Positions 37,071 through 46,680 of a DNA stretch of 64,000 nucleotides are shown here, piece by piece. Source of the stretch: Synechococcus sp. RS9916 (GTDB taxonomy: Bacteria > Cyanobacteriota > Cyanobacteriia > PCC-6307 > Cyanobiaceae). Position 1 is the first letter of the stretch, and each line of letters starts with the position of its first letter. The DNA lies in NCBI RefSeq assembly GCF_000153825.1, contig NZ_DS022299.1:1452869-1516868 (forward strand). The letters run 5' to 3'. Position numbers and translations under genes: made by a program. The notes under the pieces are model-generated. The model ran no database searches. It was given only the letters and a program-made list of their open reading frames with translations, and was not told the DNA's origin.

Positions 37071-37452
37071 CGCGCACCACGGTGTGCACATTGCCGCGGG
37101 GGTTGAAGTCGGCCTCGAGTTGCATCCACACGGGCTCGCAGGCTGAAACCAGGTCGTCCAGGATGCGGTTGGCCACCTCTTCATGGGAGATGGTGCGGTC
37201 GCGATAGCTGTTCACGTACAGCTTGATCGCCTTGAGTTCCACCACCCGGGGTCCCGGCTGGTAGATGAGCCGCAGCACCGCAAAGTCGGGATAGCCCGAG
37301 AAGGGGCAGAGGCAGGTGAATTCCGGAAGCTCGATCGAGACCTCATAGGGGCGCCCCGGCCGGGGGTTGTCAAAGCAGATCAGCTCGGCATCAGCGATGG
37401 CCCGCTCGCCATAGAGAGGCGTACGCGTGGCATCGGAGGCGGCTTTGCTCAA
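37042..37452 (-). CDS. queF: NADPH-dependent 7-cyano-7-deazaguanine reductase
   Basis: Reduces preQ0 to preQ1 in queuosine biosynthesis. The 136-residue unimodular form has the catalytic Cys in [17 protein letters not shown], with the Asp of the same block, and the QueF motif [17 protein letters not shown] that binds NADPH. The 3' end overlaps the ccs1 coding end, so the two convergent transcripts share antisense sequence. Confidence 0.95.
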   Translation of the reverse strand: MSKAASDATRTPLYGERAIADAELICFDNPRPGRPYEVSIELPEFTCLCPFSGYPDFAVLRLIYQPGPRVVELKAIKLYVNSYRDRTISHEEVANRILDDLVSACEPVWMQLEADFNPRGNVHTVVRVSHGTRQPC

Positions 37453-37726
37453 GGCTTTTCAACAGTCGCTTTGAACCCTACGACCGAGCCCCAGTACTCC
37501 GCGAGAAAAATTTTTCAGACAATCTTCCAGCGCAACCCCTAAAACTGTTCACCATGAACAGCAAAGCGGGAATAGAGCATCTCTGAAGGACAAAACGTTG
37601 AGCTCGGTCGACCTTTCGCGTCGACCCGCAAGCCGGAAGTAGCCCATCCGCAAGGCGAAGCAACGCTCCTTCCATCGAAGCGGCCCCGACTCTCGGGATT
37701 GATCCACTCCCTTCGACACGGCCACC
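37453..37726. promoter_or_regulatory. Gene-free region with two hairpins upstream of the DUF4278 gene
   Basis: Two short stems are visible: 37545-37551 with 37555-37561 (CTGTTCA/TGAACAG, loop CCA) and 37606-37612 with 37620-37626 (GGTCGAC/GTCGACC, 7-base loop). Neither has a T-run. They could be an operator, leader structure or small RNA. I see no tRNA or conserved ncRNA. Confidence 0.45.
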
Positions 37727-37903
37727 ATGTCCACTCAACACTGCACCTACCGCGGGGTCAGCTATGCCCACGCCCAAGACGCACAAGTGAGCGACGCTCC
37801 GGTTAAACACACCTACCGAGGCCTTCAATACTCCTCCTCTCTGCGCCATCAAGCAGCAGCCCCCGACGCCACTGTCGAGCTCCATTACCGCGGCAGCGCC
37901 TAA
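37727..37903 (+). CDS. DUF4278 small protein
   Basis: A 58-residue protein with three copies of a Tyr-Arg-Gly motif: TYRGVSY, TYRGLQY and HYRGS, spaced about 22 residues apart. This repeated pattern is the mark of DUF4278, a small cyanobacterial family of unknown role. It stands alone between queF and glnB with an unusually long upstream region, hinting at regulated expression, possibly under stress. No membrane segment. Confidence 0.75.
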   Translation: MSTQHCTYRGVSYAHAQDAQVSDAPVKHTYRGLQYSSSLRHQAAAPDATVELHYRGSA

Positions 37904-37966
37904 TCACCACCGCCAGCAGGCGTGCCAGGAGCAGGTGAACTGCTGAGGCGACCGATCGAGAAATCG

Positions 37967-37980
37967 GTAACGAACCGCAC
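37967..37980 (+). promoter_or_regulatory. NtcA-like site upstream of glnB
   Basis: GTA, eight bases, then CAC: one mismatch from the NtcA consensus GTA-N8-TAC. An AT-rich TAATAG lies 24 bases downstream as a weak -10. glnB is an NtcA target in cyanobacteria, so the position is reasonable, but the match is imperfect. Confidence 0.4.
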
Positions 37981-38010
37981 AATTGCCTCGATCCGGCTGC
38001 GCCGTAATAG

Positions 38011-38463
<453 letters not shown>

Positions 38464-38477
38464 GCAGAGTCTGCGAC

Positions 38478-39338
38478 TCAACGCGCTGACGCCAGGGTGG
38501 TGTCCACCACCTTGGCTATCTGTTCCTTCTCCAGTGCAACAACCGCTTGCCCAGCATGAGGACCTGCAGTCCAGGGCAGTAAGGGCGCGCATGCACGCAA
38601 CCACAGCAGGTATTCATGGTTGCCGGCGGGCCCCGTGATGGGTGATCCCACCAAGCCGTAGGCGGTCCACCCGAGCGATCCGGCTGACTCCAGCACGTCT
38701 CGGATGGCATCGCAGTGGGCAGCAGGGTCCCGCACCACACCCCCTTTCCCCACCCGCTCTTTCCCCACTTCGAACTGGGGCTTCACCAACAGCAGAGCTT
38801 CACTCGATTCAGTCGTCAGCAGCGCCTGCATCGCGGGCATGACCAGCCGCAAGGAAATAAACGACACATCGGCCACCGCCAGATCAGGTCTGGGATCGTT
38901 GGGGCCATACAGCTCTTCAGGCGTCAGCCGACGCAGATTGGTGCGCTCCTTCAGCACCACCCGAGGATCCGTGCGCAAACTCCAGGCCGTCTGGCCATAG
39001 CCCACATCAATCCCGTAGACCCGGCTGGCCCCGTGCTGGAGCAGGCAATCGGTGAAACCGCCGGTGGAGATGCCCCCATCGAGACACACCCGGCCCTCCA
39101 CCTGAATCGGGAAAACCTCCAATGCACCGAGCAGCTTCTCCCCTCCCCGAGACACGAAGCGGGGTGGCTGCTCCACACGCACCGCGAGATCAGGCGCCAC
39201 CTGTTGGCCTGGCTTGTCCAGCAACTGACCACAGCCATCACGCACCTTCCCGGCCCGGATCAACTGTTGCGCCTGTTGACGGGTCGGCACCAGGCCGAGC
39301 GTCAGCAGGTGCTGGTCCAATCGGGTCTTGTGTGCCAT
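38478..39338 (-). CDS. tlyA: TlyA-family rRNA 2'-O-methyltransferase (hemolysin-like)
   Basis: Methylates a ribose in rRNA; 286 residues from ATG 39338. An S4 RNA-binding domain covers about 1-65 (RLDQHLLTLGLVPTRQQAQQ). The FtsJ-like methyltransferase follows with FVSRGGEKL, CLDGGISTGGFTDCLL (SAM site), VADVSFISLRLV and LLVKPQFEVGKE, together giving the K-D-K-E set. The longer frame to 39371 adds a hydrophobic head without family support. It converges on glnB. Confidence 0.92.
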   Translation of the reverse strand: MAHKTRLDQHLLTLGLVPTRQQAQQLIRAGKVRDGCGQLLDKPGQQVAPDLAVRVEQPPRFVSRGGEKLLGALEVFPIQVEGRVCLDGGISTGGFTDCLLQHGASRVYGIDVGYGQTAWSLRTDPRVVLKERTNLRRLTPEELYGPNDPRPDLAVADVSFISLRLVMPAMQALLTTESSEALLLVKPQFEVGKERVGKGGVVRDPAAHCDAIRDVLESAGSLGWTAYGLVGSPITGPAGNHEYLLWLRACAPLLPWTAGPHAGQAVVALEKEQIAKVVDTTLASAR

Positions 39339-39436
39339 TTCGTCATAAAAGCAGAGGGGAAAACCGAACAAATCCAGGTGGTCAGACCGGAGACCCCAAA
39401 ACCCCGGGGAAGATCAATCCAACCGAGCCTTTGGCC

Positions 39437-39700
39437 GTGTCAGCCAGTCAGCCTCCCCGCAGCCATCGCCCCGGCCGGAATCAGGCTGAGCGCACGCTTC
39501 ATCCCATCAGCAGCAACCCAGACAACGCCGTGTTCGAGCTGCTGCCGCCCGGCAGCTTCGCGACCCTCGACAACCACCCCTCCGATCTGCCTCCTTTCCA
39601 AGTGATCCATTGCCGAGGCGGCCGCTGCCTCGTGCGGCAACAGGCCTGGGGCAAACACGTGCAGTGGGAAGTGGAGCACCAGCGCCTCCATTCGGCCTGA
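39437..39700 (+). CDS. Hypothetical protein, 87 residues
   Basis: Not recognised. From GTG 39437 the frame encodes a basic head and a more regular C-terminal part (VFELLPPGSFATLD, FQVIHCRGGRCLVRQQAWG). The frame is open much further upstream, antisense to tlyA, which is a shadow. The stop precedes purB by 43 bases. The last ~60 residues look like real protein, the start is a guess. Confidence 0.5.
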   Translation: MSASQPPRSHRPGRNQAERTLHPISSNPDNAVFELLPPGSFATLDNHPSDLPPFQVIHCRGGRCLVRQQAWGKHVQWEVEHQRLHSA

Positions 39701-39743
39701 AGGCTGGGCCATACATTGGACAGGTCGTTGCCACGCGCTGGCC

Positions 39744-41039
39744 TTGATCGAGAGATACACCCTGCCCGAAATGGGCGAACTCTGGACTGACAGAGCCAAA
39801 TACCAGAGCTGGCTCGATGTAGAGGTTGCAGCCTGCGAAGCCAATTGCAGCCTCGGCCGCGTGCCCGTGGACGCCATGCAGGACATCCGAACCAAAGCGG
39901 CCTTCGAACCTGAACGCATTCTCGAAATCGAGGCGGAAGTGCGTCACGACGTGATTGCCTTCCTCACCAACGTGAATGAGCACGTTGGTGATGCCGGTCG
40001 GTTCATCCATGTGGGCATGACCAGCAGCGACGTGCTCGACACCGGGATCGCCCTGCAGCTCAAGGCGTCGGTGGCCCTGCTGCGCAAGGAACTGACTGCC
40101 CTGGATGGGGCCATCGCCAAGCTGGCGGCGGAGCACAAGGCCACCGTGATGATCGGTCGCTCCCATGCCATCCACGGTGAACCGATCACGTTCGGCTTCA
40201 AACTAGCCGGCTGGCTGGCGGAAACCCGCCGCAACGCCGAACGACTCGAGCGCCTTGAACAGGATGTGGCTGTGGGCCAGATCAGTGGCGCCATGGGGAC
40301 CTACGCCAACACGGATCCCGAGGTGGAACGGCTCACCTGCGAACGACTGGGCCTCACCCCCGACACCGCCAGCACCCAGGTGATCTCCCGTGATCGCCAC
40401 GCCGATTACGTGCAAACGCTGGCCCTGGTGGGGGCTTCCCTGGATCGCTTTGCCACCGAAATCCGCAACCTGCAGCGCACCGACGTGCTCGAGGTGGAGG
40501 AAAGCTTTGCCAAAGGACAGAAGGGCAGCTCAGCGATGCCCCACAAGCGCAACCCCATCCGCAGTGAACGGATCAGCGGCCTGGCCAGGGTGCTGCGCGG
40601 GTATGTGGTGGCAGCCCTAGAAAACGTGGCTCTCTGGCACGAGCGCGACATCAGCCACAGCTCCACGGAGCGCATGATGCTTCCCGACTGCTCGGTGACC
40701 CTCCACTTCATGCTGCGGGAAATGACTGCGGTGGTCGCAGGCCTCGGGGTCTATCCCGACAACATGCGCCGCAACATGAACGTGTACGGCGGGGTGGTGT
40801 TCAGCCAGCGGGTCCTGCTTGGGCTGGTGGATGCCGGCATGAGCCGGGAGGACGCCTACCGCGTGGTGCAGCGCAACGCCCACACTGCGTGGAACACCGA
40901 TGGTGGTGATTTCCGCGCCAATCTGGCCGCTGACCCGGATGTGACCAGCAAGCTCAACGCCGAGCAACTGGCGGAGTGCTTCAGCACAGACCTGCACCAG
41001 GCCAATCTTGGTGTGATCTGGGATCGTCTTGGTCTCTGA
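39744..41039 (+). CDS. purB: Adenylosuccinate lyase
   Basis: Catalyses two fumarate-releasing steps of purine synthesis. 431 residues, normal for the short bacterial form. The superfamily signature GSSAMPHKRNP lies near residue 265; HVGMTSSDVLDT and IGRSHAIHGEP carry the general acid/base His regions. The start is TTG 39744 (IERYTLPEMGELW follows), which fits homologues well. Confidence 0.96.
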   Translation: MIERYTLPEMGELWTDRAKYQSWLDVEVAACEANCSLGRVPVDAMQDIRTKAAFEPERILEIEAEVRHDVIAFLTNVNEHVGDAGRFIHVGMTSSDVLDTGIALQLKASVALLRKELTALDGAIAKLAAEHKATVMIGRSHAIHGEPITFGFKLAGWLAETRRNAERLERLEQDVAVGQISGAMGTYANTDPEVERLTCERLGLTPDTASTQVISRDRHADYVQTLALVGASLDRFATEIRNLQRTDVLEVEESFAKGQKGSSAMPHKRNPIRSERISGLARVLRGYVVAALENVALWHERDISHSSTERMMLPDCSVTLHFMLREMTAVVAGLGVYPDNMRRNMNVYGGVVFSQRVLLGLVDAGMSREDAYRVVQRNAHTAWNTDGGDFRANLAADPDVTSKLNAEQLAECFSTDLHQANLGVIWDRLGL

Positions 41040-41169
41040 GCTGGTTTCTGACTTGCTGCCAGCGGCCCTGTTCTGGACGCCCTATGCCGACTGGATTTAC
41101 ACGATCGTCAGCACCACAGGGCTGCTGGTGATCGTGTGGCTGGTGCTGAGACCCCGGGCAGAGGACTGA
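41029..41169 (+). CDS. Possible small membrane protein, 46 residues
   Basis: From TTG 41029, overlapping the purB stop, the frame encodes LLPAALFWTPYADWIYTIVS and then a clear transmembrane stretch GLLVIVWLVL ending in RPRAED. One helix with a positive C-terminal tail is typical of real small membrane proteins. There is no other evidence. Confidence 0.45.
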   Translation: MVSELVSDLLPAALFWTPYADWIYTIVSTTGLLVIVWLVLRPRAED

Positions 41170-41226
41170 ACCCTGGCTGGCAGGATGAATCCTTGAGCAC
41201 AGGCAGCGCAGCGGAGCCCAACAACG

Positions 41227-42624
41227 ATGGTGGCAGCGACCCGGGTTGAAACCGACAGCATGGGCCCTGTCGAGGTGCCTGCTGAGGCTCTTTGGGGGGC
41301 CCAAACCCAGCGTTCGCTGCATAATTTCGCCATTGCTGCGGATCGCATGCCGGCGGAGCTCATCCACGCCCTGGCTCGGATCAAGCAAGCAGCCGCGATC
41401 ACCAATGCACGACTTGGCGTATTAGATGCAGAACGCCGCGATTACATCGTTGCTGCAGCAACCGCTGTGGCGGAAGGCCTGCACGACGGGCAGTTCCCGC
41501 TGCGGGTCTGGCAGACCGGCAGCGGGACGCAAACCAACATGAACCTCAATGAGGTGATCAGCAATCTGGCCGCGCAGGCAGCCGGCGAGCCCCTGGGAAG
41601 CCACAAACCGGTGCACCCCAACGACCACGTCAACCGCTCCCAGTCGACCAACGACGCCTTCCCCGCAGCGATTCATGTGGCAGCGGCGCAAGGCATCAGC
41701 CACCGTCTGCTGCCGGAACTGCAACGGCTGAAAAACGCCTTCGGGGCCAAAGCGGATGCCTGGACTGACATCGTCAAGATCGGGCGCACCCACCTGCAGG
41801 ACGCCGTGCCGCTGACCCTTGGCCAGGAAGCGTCGGCCTGGCGCGATCAGATCGGTACCGCAGCACAACGGATCGACGCCAGCCTGGCGGAGGTGCTGCC
41901 ACTACCGCTGGGGGGCACGGCTGTCGGCACCGGCCTGAATGCTCCTGATGGATTTGCCCGACTAGCAGCGGAAGAACTCACCCGGCTCACGGGCCTGCCC
42001 TTCAGCTCAGCACCCAACAAATTTGCGGTGATGGCTGGCCATGACGGGCTCGTCAATGCCATGGGTCAGCTGCGCCTGCTGGCGGTCAGCCTGCTGAAGA
42101 TCGCCAACGACATCCGTCTGCTGGCCTGCGGTCCGCGCGCTGGCCTGGCGGAACTGCATCTGCCGGCCAATGAACCGGGCAGCTCAATCATGCCGGGGAA
42201 GGTGAATCCCACCCAGTGCGAGGCGATGGCGATGGTCTGCACCCAGGTGATCGGCCTCGATGCAGCGGTGGCGATGGCCGGCAGCGGCGGCCATCTGCAG
42301 ATGAACGTCTACAAACCGTTGATCGGCTTCAACCTGCTAGAGACGATCACCCTTCTCACCGATGCCTGTCGATGCTTCCGCGTGGCGATGGTGGAGGGCA
42401 TGGAGCCCAATCGCAGCCGCATTGAGCACGACGTTGAACAATCGCTGATGTTGGTGACTCCCCTCGCTCCAGTGATCGGCTACGACAAAGCCAGCGCGAT
42501 CGCCAAACACGCCCACGAACAAGGCTCAAGCCTCAAAGAAGCAGCCTTGGAACTGGGCTATGTGAGTGCTGAAGAGTTTGACCAGGTTGTTGACCCTGCA
42601 GCGATGGCTGTGGCTCAGGATTGA
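41227..42624 (+). CDS. fumC: Fumarate hydratase, class II
   Basis: Converts fumarate and malate without an iron-sulfur cluster; 465 residues, standard. Signature GSSIMPGKVNPTQCE, the TGSGTQTNMNLNEVI substrate loop and the KIGRTHLQDAVPL block are intact. It follows purB, which produces fumarate, so the two may be linked metabolically. Confidence 0.97.
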   Translation: MVAATRVETDSMGPVEVPAEALWGAQTQRSLHNFAIAADRMPAELIHALARIKQAAAITNARLGVLDAERRDYIVAAATAVAEGLHDGQFPLRVWQTGSGTQTNMNLNEVISNLAAQAAGEPLGSHKPVHPNDHVNRSQSTNDAFPAAIHVAAAQGISHRLLPELQRLKNAFGAKADAWTDIVKIGRTHLQDAVPLTLGQEASAWRDQIGTAAQRIDASLAEVLPLPLGGTAVGTGLNAPDGFARLAAEELTRLTGLPFSSAPNKFAVMAGHDGLVNAMGQLRLLAVSLLKIANDIRLLACGPRAGLAELHLPANEPGSSIMPGKVNPTQCEAMAMVCTQVIGLDAAVAMAGSGGHLQMNVYKPLIGFNLLETITLLTDACRCFRVAMVEGMEPNRSRIEHDVEQSLMLVTPLAPVIGYDKASAIAKHAHEQGSSLKEAALELGYVSAEEFDQVVDPAAMAVAQD

Positions 42625-42651
42625 GGCCCAGTTGAGTGGGGCAACGGCGAC

Positions 42652-45426
42652 TCAAGCAGCCCGCTCAGTCGCCGGATTGAGCCCCGCCGCTTCCGCAGCC
42701 GCGGCCTTGAGCAGATCGTCGGCTTCCGCCACCGGGAAGCGATTGATCGCCCGCAACGCTTGACGCGCATGGCTACGCAGCTGTTCGCTGATGGCTTCGC
42801 AATAGGGAACCTGCGCCAGCAGATCCACGGTGCGGCGCATGATCCGCACCACATCGCCTTCATCCAGGGAGGTGTTGGCAATCAAGTCATTCCAAGCGCA
42901 ACCGTTGGCCCAGGCTTCCACCAGACCCATCAATTCCGGCTCCCACCAGGCGGGCACCACCACGTTGCAGCGCTCCTGAGCCCTGAGCAGTTCACGGCGG
43001 ATCCCCATCAGATCGTGCAAGGCCTCCTCGGCGCGCGGCGGTGGCGGAAAACCACTCCAGAGATCTGGGCGGTTGACCTCCGTGCTGATGGCCTCAAACA
43101 CCGCTGCCAGCTCCGCCGGCGGCAGGTCATCGAGATGGCCACTCATCAATGCCAGACCAAGCCAGAGCTCGTTATCCCCACGCAGAGCTGCCACCGTGCG
43201 ACCGATCTCAGTGGGCTGCAACTCATCGAGGCAGCCGAAGTGCTGAAGAATCTCGATCAGCGCCAGGAATATCTCCCAATGGCGATTGGCGCGGTGATGG
43301 AGCAGCTGCTGGCGCTCGCTGATTTCAATCTCCAGTTCCTCCATCCGCCGGCGATGCTTCTTGAGCTGGCGGCGATCACCCCAGCGATGGGCCGGATGGG
43401 TCTCGAGGTCGTCTTCCAACTCCTTCACCAACCGAGCCTGGGAGAGCACTTCACCGGCCAGGTCGTATTGCGGAGTGGTCATGTCGTGGCGCTGGGCCAT
43501 ATGGGCGACCGCCAAGGCCAGACCACCACTCTGTTGATCGCCATGGCGCAGCTCACCAGCCCGATGCAAATCCGGAGTGGTGACACCATCCACCTGCAGA
43601 CAGCTGAGCTCGGCATGCAGGCTGACCACCGCCTGACAGGGCACCAGTAGCCAAACGTTCTCCTGGGTGAGGCAGAGCAGTAACGGAAACTGTCCTGGGC
43701 CATCGAGCTTGTCGACAATCACCGCCGGGGTCACACCACCACGCAACTGCGGGGCCTTGAGGCTGACGAGGGTGCCCACGCTGGCGAACTGCAGGGCCAG
43801 CGTGAGTTCGTTGGCCAATGTTTCCTCGGCCTGCTGTTGAAGGATGCGCAGCAACCGGCGTTCCTCCCGCAGCCGCCCGCGACGTTTTTCGTAGTCCTCG
43901 AAGTCTTCCCAGGGCACGTCACCAGAGGTGCCTTGAAGCTGGCCCAGCTGCAGACGCAGCTGGGTAAGGATTTCCTCCTCCTCAACCAGGTCGAGACTGG
44001 CCAGATAACGGCCAAAACTGCGCTCCACCAATTCCCTGGCCTTGGCGAGGTCGTGGCGAGCCAACAGATTGAGCACCATCCCGTAGCTGGGGGTGAACTG
44101 ACTCACCAAGGGATCCGCGGGGCTCGTGGCCAGCTGACCGGCCTCACGCACCCCCTCAAAACGGCTCTGAACCGTGACCACATAGCCCTTGGAATCAAGA
44201 CCTCGGCGGCCAGCACGACCGGCCATCTGCAGAAACTCACTGGCCATCAAAGGCCGATGCCCCCGTTCGGTGCGCTTGGAGAGCGACGCAATCACAGTGC
44301 TGCGGGCCGGCATGTTGATGCCTGCGGCCAGGGTCTCGGTGGCAAACACCACCTTCACCAACCCTTGCTGGAACAGCTCTTCGATGAGTTCCTTCCATGC
44401 CGGCAGGACGCCGGCGTGGTGGGCAGCGATACCCCGCAACAGGGCATCGGCATGCAACCCATCACGAACCGCCTCTGGATTGGCGGCGGTGTAGGCCTTC
44501 AGCCGAGCTGCAATCCGAGCCTGCTCTTCCGCGGTCACCAGGCACTGCACTCCCAGATCACGCACCGCCTTGTCGCAGCCGCGGCGGCTGAAAATGAAAT
44601 AGATCGCGGGGAGCATCGCGCGCTCCGCCATCTGGGCCACCACAAAGCTGATCGGCGGTGCCTCCGGCTGGGGCGGCTTGGGCGAACGCCCCTTGCGTTT
44701 GTGACCTTTGGGAGCCCGCCACACCTTGCAGTTGGGATGCAGACCAGTACCTGCCTCATTCAGCAAGGGATGCAGCCCCTTGGCACTGCAGAAGCTGAAC
44801 TGCAGGGGCACTGGCCGAAAATCACTGAGCACCAGCCGGGTGGGCCCATGCACCCGCTCAATCCAATCCGTGAGCTGACCGGCGTTGGCCACCGTGGCCG
44901 ACAGCGCCACCAACTGCACTGAAGGAGGGCAGTGAATGATTGATTCCTCCCAGACGGTGCCGCGCTGGGAGTCATTCATGTAGTGGCACTCATCGAGCAC
45001 CACCGCCTCCACATCCGCCAGTGGATCGTTGCCCTCCTCTGCCTCGGCGTAGAGCATGTTGCGGAAGATCTCGGTGGTCATCACAACCACCCGGGCTTCG
45101 CGATTCACGCTCAGGTCGCCGGTCATCAAGCCGACATTCTCCGCACCAAACTGCTCACGGAAATCCCGGAGCTTCTGGTTCGACAACGCCTTCAGCGGTG
45201 TTGTGTAGAAGACCTTCTGACCATGGGCAATGGCCCGGTGGATGGCGTATTCGCCCACCAGGGTTTTGCCCGATCCTGTCGGCGCGCTAACAACAACCGA
45301 ATGCCCCTGGTTGAGGGCATCAATCGCCTCCAACTGAAAGTCATCCAGAGGAAAAGGAAACAGCTGATTGAGGTCGATCACCCCATCGGCTTGCTGTTCC
45401 GTGGAGGGTGAATCGCGATCAGCCAT
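42652..45426 (-). CDS. Ski2/Mtr4-like DEAD-box RNA helicase with DSHCT domain
   Basis: A 924-residue superfamily 2 helicase. Motif I is SAPTGSGKTLVGEYA, motif II VVLDECHYMND, motif III ALSATVAN, and motif VI QMAGRAGRRGLD. The C-terminal ~150 residues form a DSHCT-type helical domain (WANGCAWNDLIANTSLDEGDVVRIMRR). Homologues act in RNA unwinding or decay; cyanobacterial and plastid ISE2-like members are linked to RNA processing. It converges on fumC. Confidence 0.9.
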   Translation of the reverse strand: MADRDSPSTEQQADGVIDLNQLFPFPLDDFQLEAIDALNQGHSVVVSAPTGSGKTLVGEYAIHRAIAHGQKVFYTTPLKALSNQKLRDFREQFGAENVGLMTGDLSVNREARVVVMTTEIFRNMLYAEAEEGNDPLADVEAVVLDECHYMNDSQRGTVWEESIIHCPPSVQLVALSATVANAGQLTDWIERVHGPTRLVLSDFRPVPLQFSFCSAKGLHPLLNEAGTGLHPNCKVWRAPKGHKRKGRSPKPPQPEAPPISFVVAQMAERAMLPAIYFIFSRRGCDKAVRDLGVQCLVTAEEQARIAARLKAYTAANPEAVRDGLHADALLRGIAAHHAGVLPAWKELIEELFQQGLVKVVFATETLAAGINMPARSTVIASLSKRTERGHRPLMASEFLQMAGRAGRRGLDSKGYVVTVQSRFEGVREAGQLATSPADPLVSQFTPSYGMVLNLLARHDLAKARELVERSFGRYLASLDLVEEEEILTQLRLQLGQLQGTSGDVPWEDFEDYEKRRGRLREERRLLRILQQQAEETLANELTLALQFASVGTLVSLKAPQLRGGVTPAVIVDKLDGPGQFPLLLCLTQENVWLLVPCQAVVSLHAELSCLQVDGVTTPDLHRAGELRHGDQQSGGLALAVAHMAQRHDMTTPQYDLAGEVLSQARLVKELEDDLETHPAHRWGDRRQLKKHRRRMEELEIEISERQQLLHHRANRHWEIFLALIEILQHFGCLDELQPTEIGRTVAALRGDNELWLGLALMSGHLDDLPPAELAAVFEAISTEVNRPDLWSGFPPPPRAEEALHDLMGIRRELLRAQERCNVVVPAWWEPELMGLVEAWANGCAWNDLIANTSLDEGDVVRIMRRTVDLLAQVPYCEAISEQLRSHARQALRAINRFPVAEADDLLKAAAAEAAGLNPATERAA

Positions 45427-45485
45427 GGCCAGGATCCTAAGGAGGACTAGCGCAACGTCTGTACTGCGTGCACCAAAGTGATGGG

Positions 45486-46670
45486 ATGGCCAGCCTTCCG
45501 CCTGCCCGCCGTCGCCGCTTGCGCACCTGGGCCCCGACCCCGCACAGCACCAACGACGAAGGACGTCTACGCGCTGTCAGCAGCGACGGCAATGATCCTG
45601 GGCTGCGCGACCTGGCCAGCAACGACTACCTCAATCTGGCGCGCCATCCCGCACTCCTGGAGGCTGCCGGGGCGGCCATGCACGAGCAGGGAGTGGGATC
45701 CGGTGGTTCTCGCCTTGTGAGCGGAAGTCGTCCCGTGCACCAGCAATTAGAGGCCGACCTCAGCACTTGGCTGGGATGGCAGCGGGTGTTGCTCTTCCCT
45801 AGCGGGTTTCAGGCCAATCTCGCGGCGGTGTCCGCCCTCGCCGATCGCCACACCACGGTGCTGGCCGACCGCTTGATCCACCACTCCCTGCTGGTGGGGG
45901 TGCAAGCCAGCGGTGCGCGCCTCAAGCGCTTCGCCCATAACGATCTCAACCATCTGGAGCGGCATTTGCAGCAGGTGCGGACGAACCGCCCCAACCAACC
46001 GCTCCTGGTGCTGAGCGAAAGCCTGTTCAGCATGGAAGGCACCAGCCCCGACCTCGCCGGTCTGTCTGCCCTCTGCAGCCGCTTCCACGCCCAGCTGCTG
46101 ATTGATGAAGCCCACGCCCTCGGGGTGCTCGGCCCTGGCGGACGAGGCCTAACGGCAGCGCTCGCACAGCCCGAGGCCAACGCCGGCGCCGGGGTAACGA
46201 TGGTGAGTGGCACCTTTGGCAAAGCCTTCGGCAGTGGTGGAGCCTTCCTAGCCTGCGACGAAGCACTGGGCGAGAGGCTGCTGCAAACCAGCGGCGCGTT
46301 CCGCTACACCACCGCCCTGGCCCCACCCCTCGCCGCTGCAGCCTTGGCAGCCTTGGCACTGATCAGGAGCCAGCCGCACTGGGGGCAAGAGCTGGTCGCC
46401 AAGGCCGAGCACTGGCGGGATGCTATTGCCGCGGCCGGTTGGCCCCGGCCCGGAGGGAAAGGGCCGATTCTTCCCCTTCTGGTGGGAGACGACCAGGCAG
46501 CGCTGGATCTGCAACAACAGCTGGAGGCAGACGGTGTGCTGAGCATTGCCATTCGCCCACCCACCGTGCCGGAGGGCTCAGCCCGCTTGCGCCTAGTGCT
46601 GCACCGACAGCAGAGCGATGACACATTGGCGCTACTGCTGCGCCGCCTGAAGGCAACACGACACCCTTGA
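45486..46670 (+). CDS. bioF: 8-amino-7-oxononanoate synthase
   Basis: PLP enzyme condensing pimeloyl-ACP with alanine in biotin synthesis; about 394 residues. The PLP Lys is in MVSGTFGKAFGSGGAF; LIDEAHALGVLGPGGRG holds the cofactor Asp-x-x-His. ATG 45486 is used; GTG 45468 is an alternative. It leads a tight bioF-bioK-bioD cluster. Confidence 0.95.
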   Translation: MASLPPARRRRLRTWAPTPHSTNDEGRLRAVSSDGNDPGLRDLASNDYLNLARHPALLEAAGAAMHEQGVGSGGSRLVSGSRPVHQQLEADLSTWLGWQRVLLFPSGFQANLAAVSALADRHTTVLADRLIHHSLLVGVQASGARLKRFAHNDLNHLERHLQQVRTNRPNQPLLVLSESLFSMEGTSPDLAGLSALCSRFHAQLLIDEAHALGVLGPGGRGLTAALAQPEANAGAGVTMVSGTFGKAFGSGGAFLACDEALGERLLQTSGAFRYTTALAPPLAAAALAALALIRSQPHWGQELVAKAEHWRDAIAAAGWPRPGGKGPILPLLVGDDQAALDLQQQLEADGVLSIAIRPPTVPEGSARLRLVLHRQQSDDTLALLLRRLKATRHP

Positions 46671-46680
46671 TCCAGCACCC

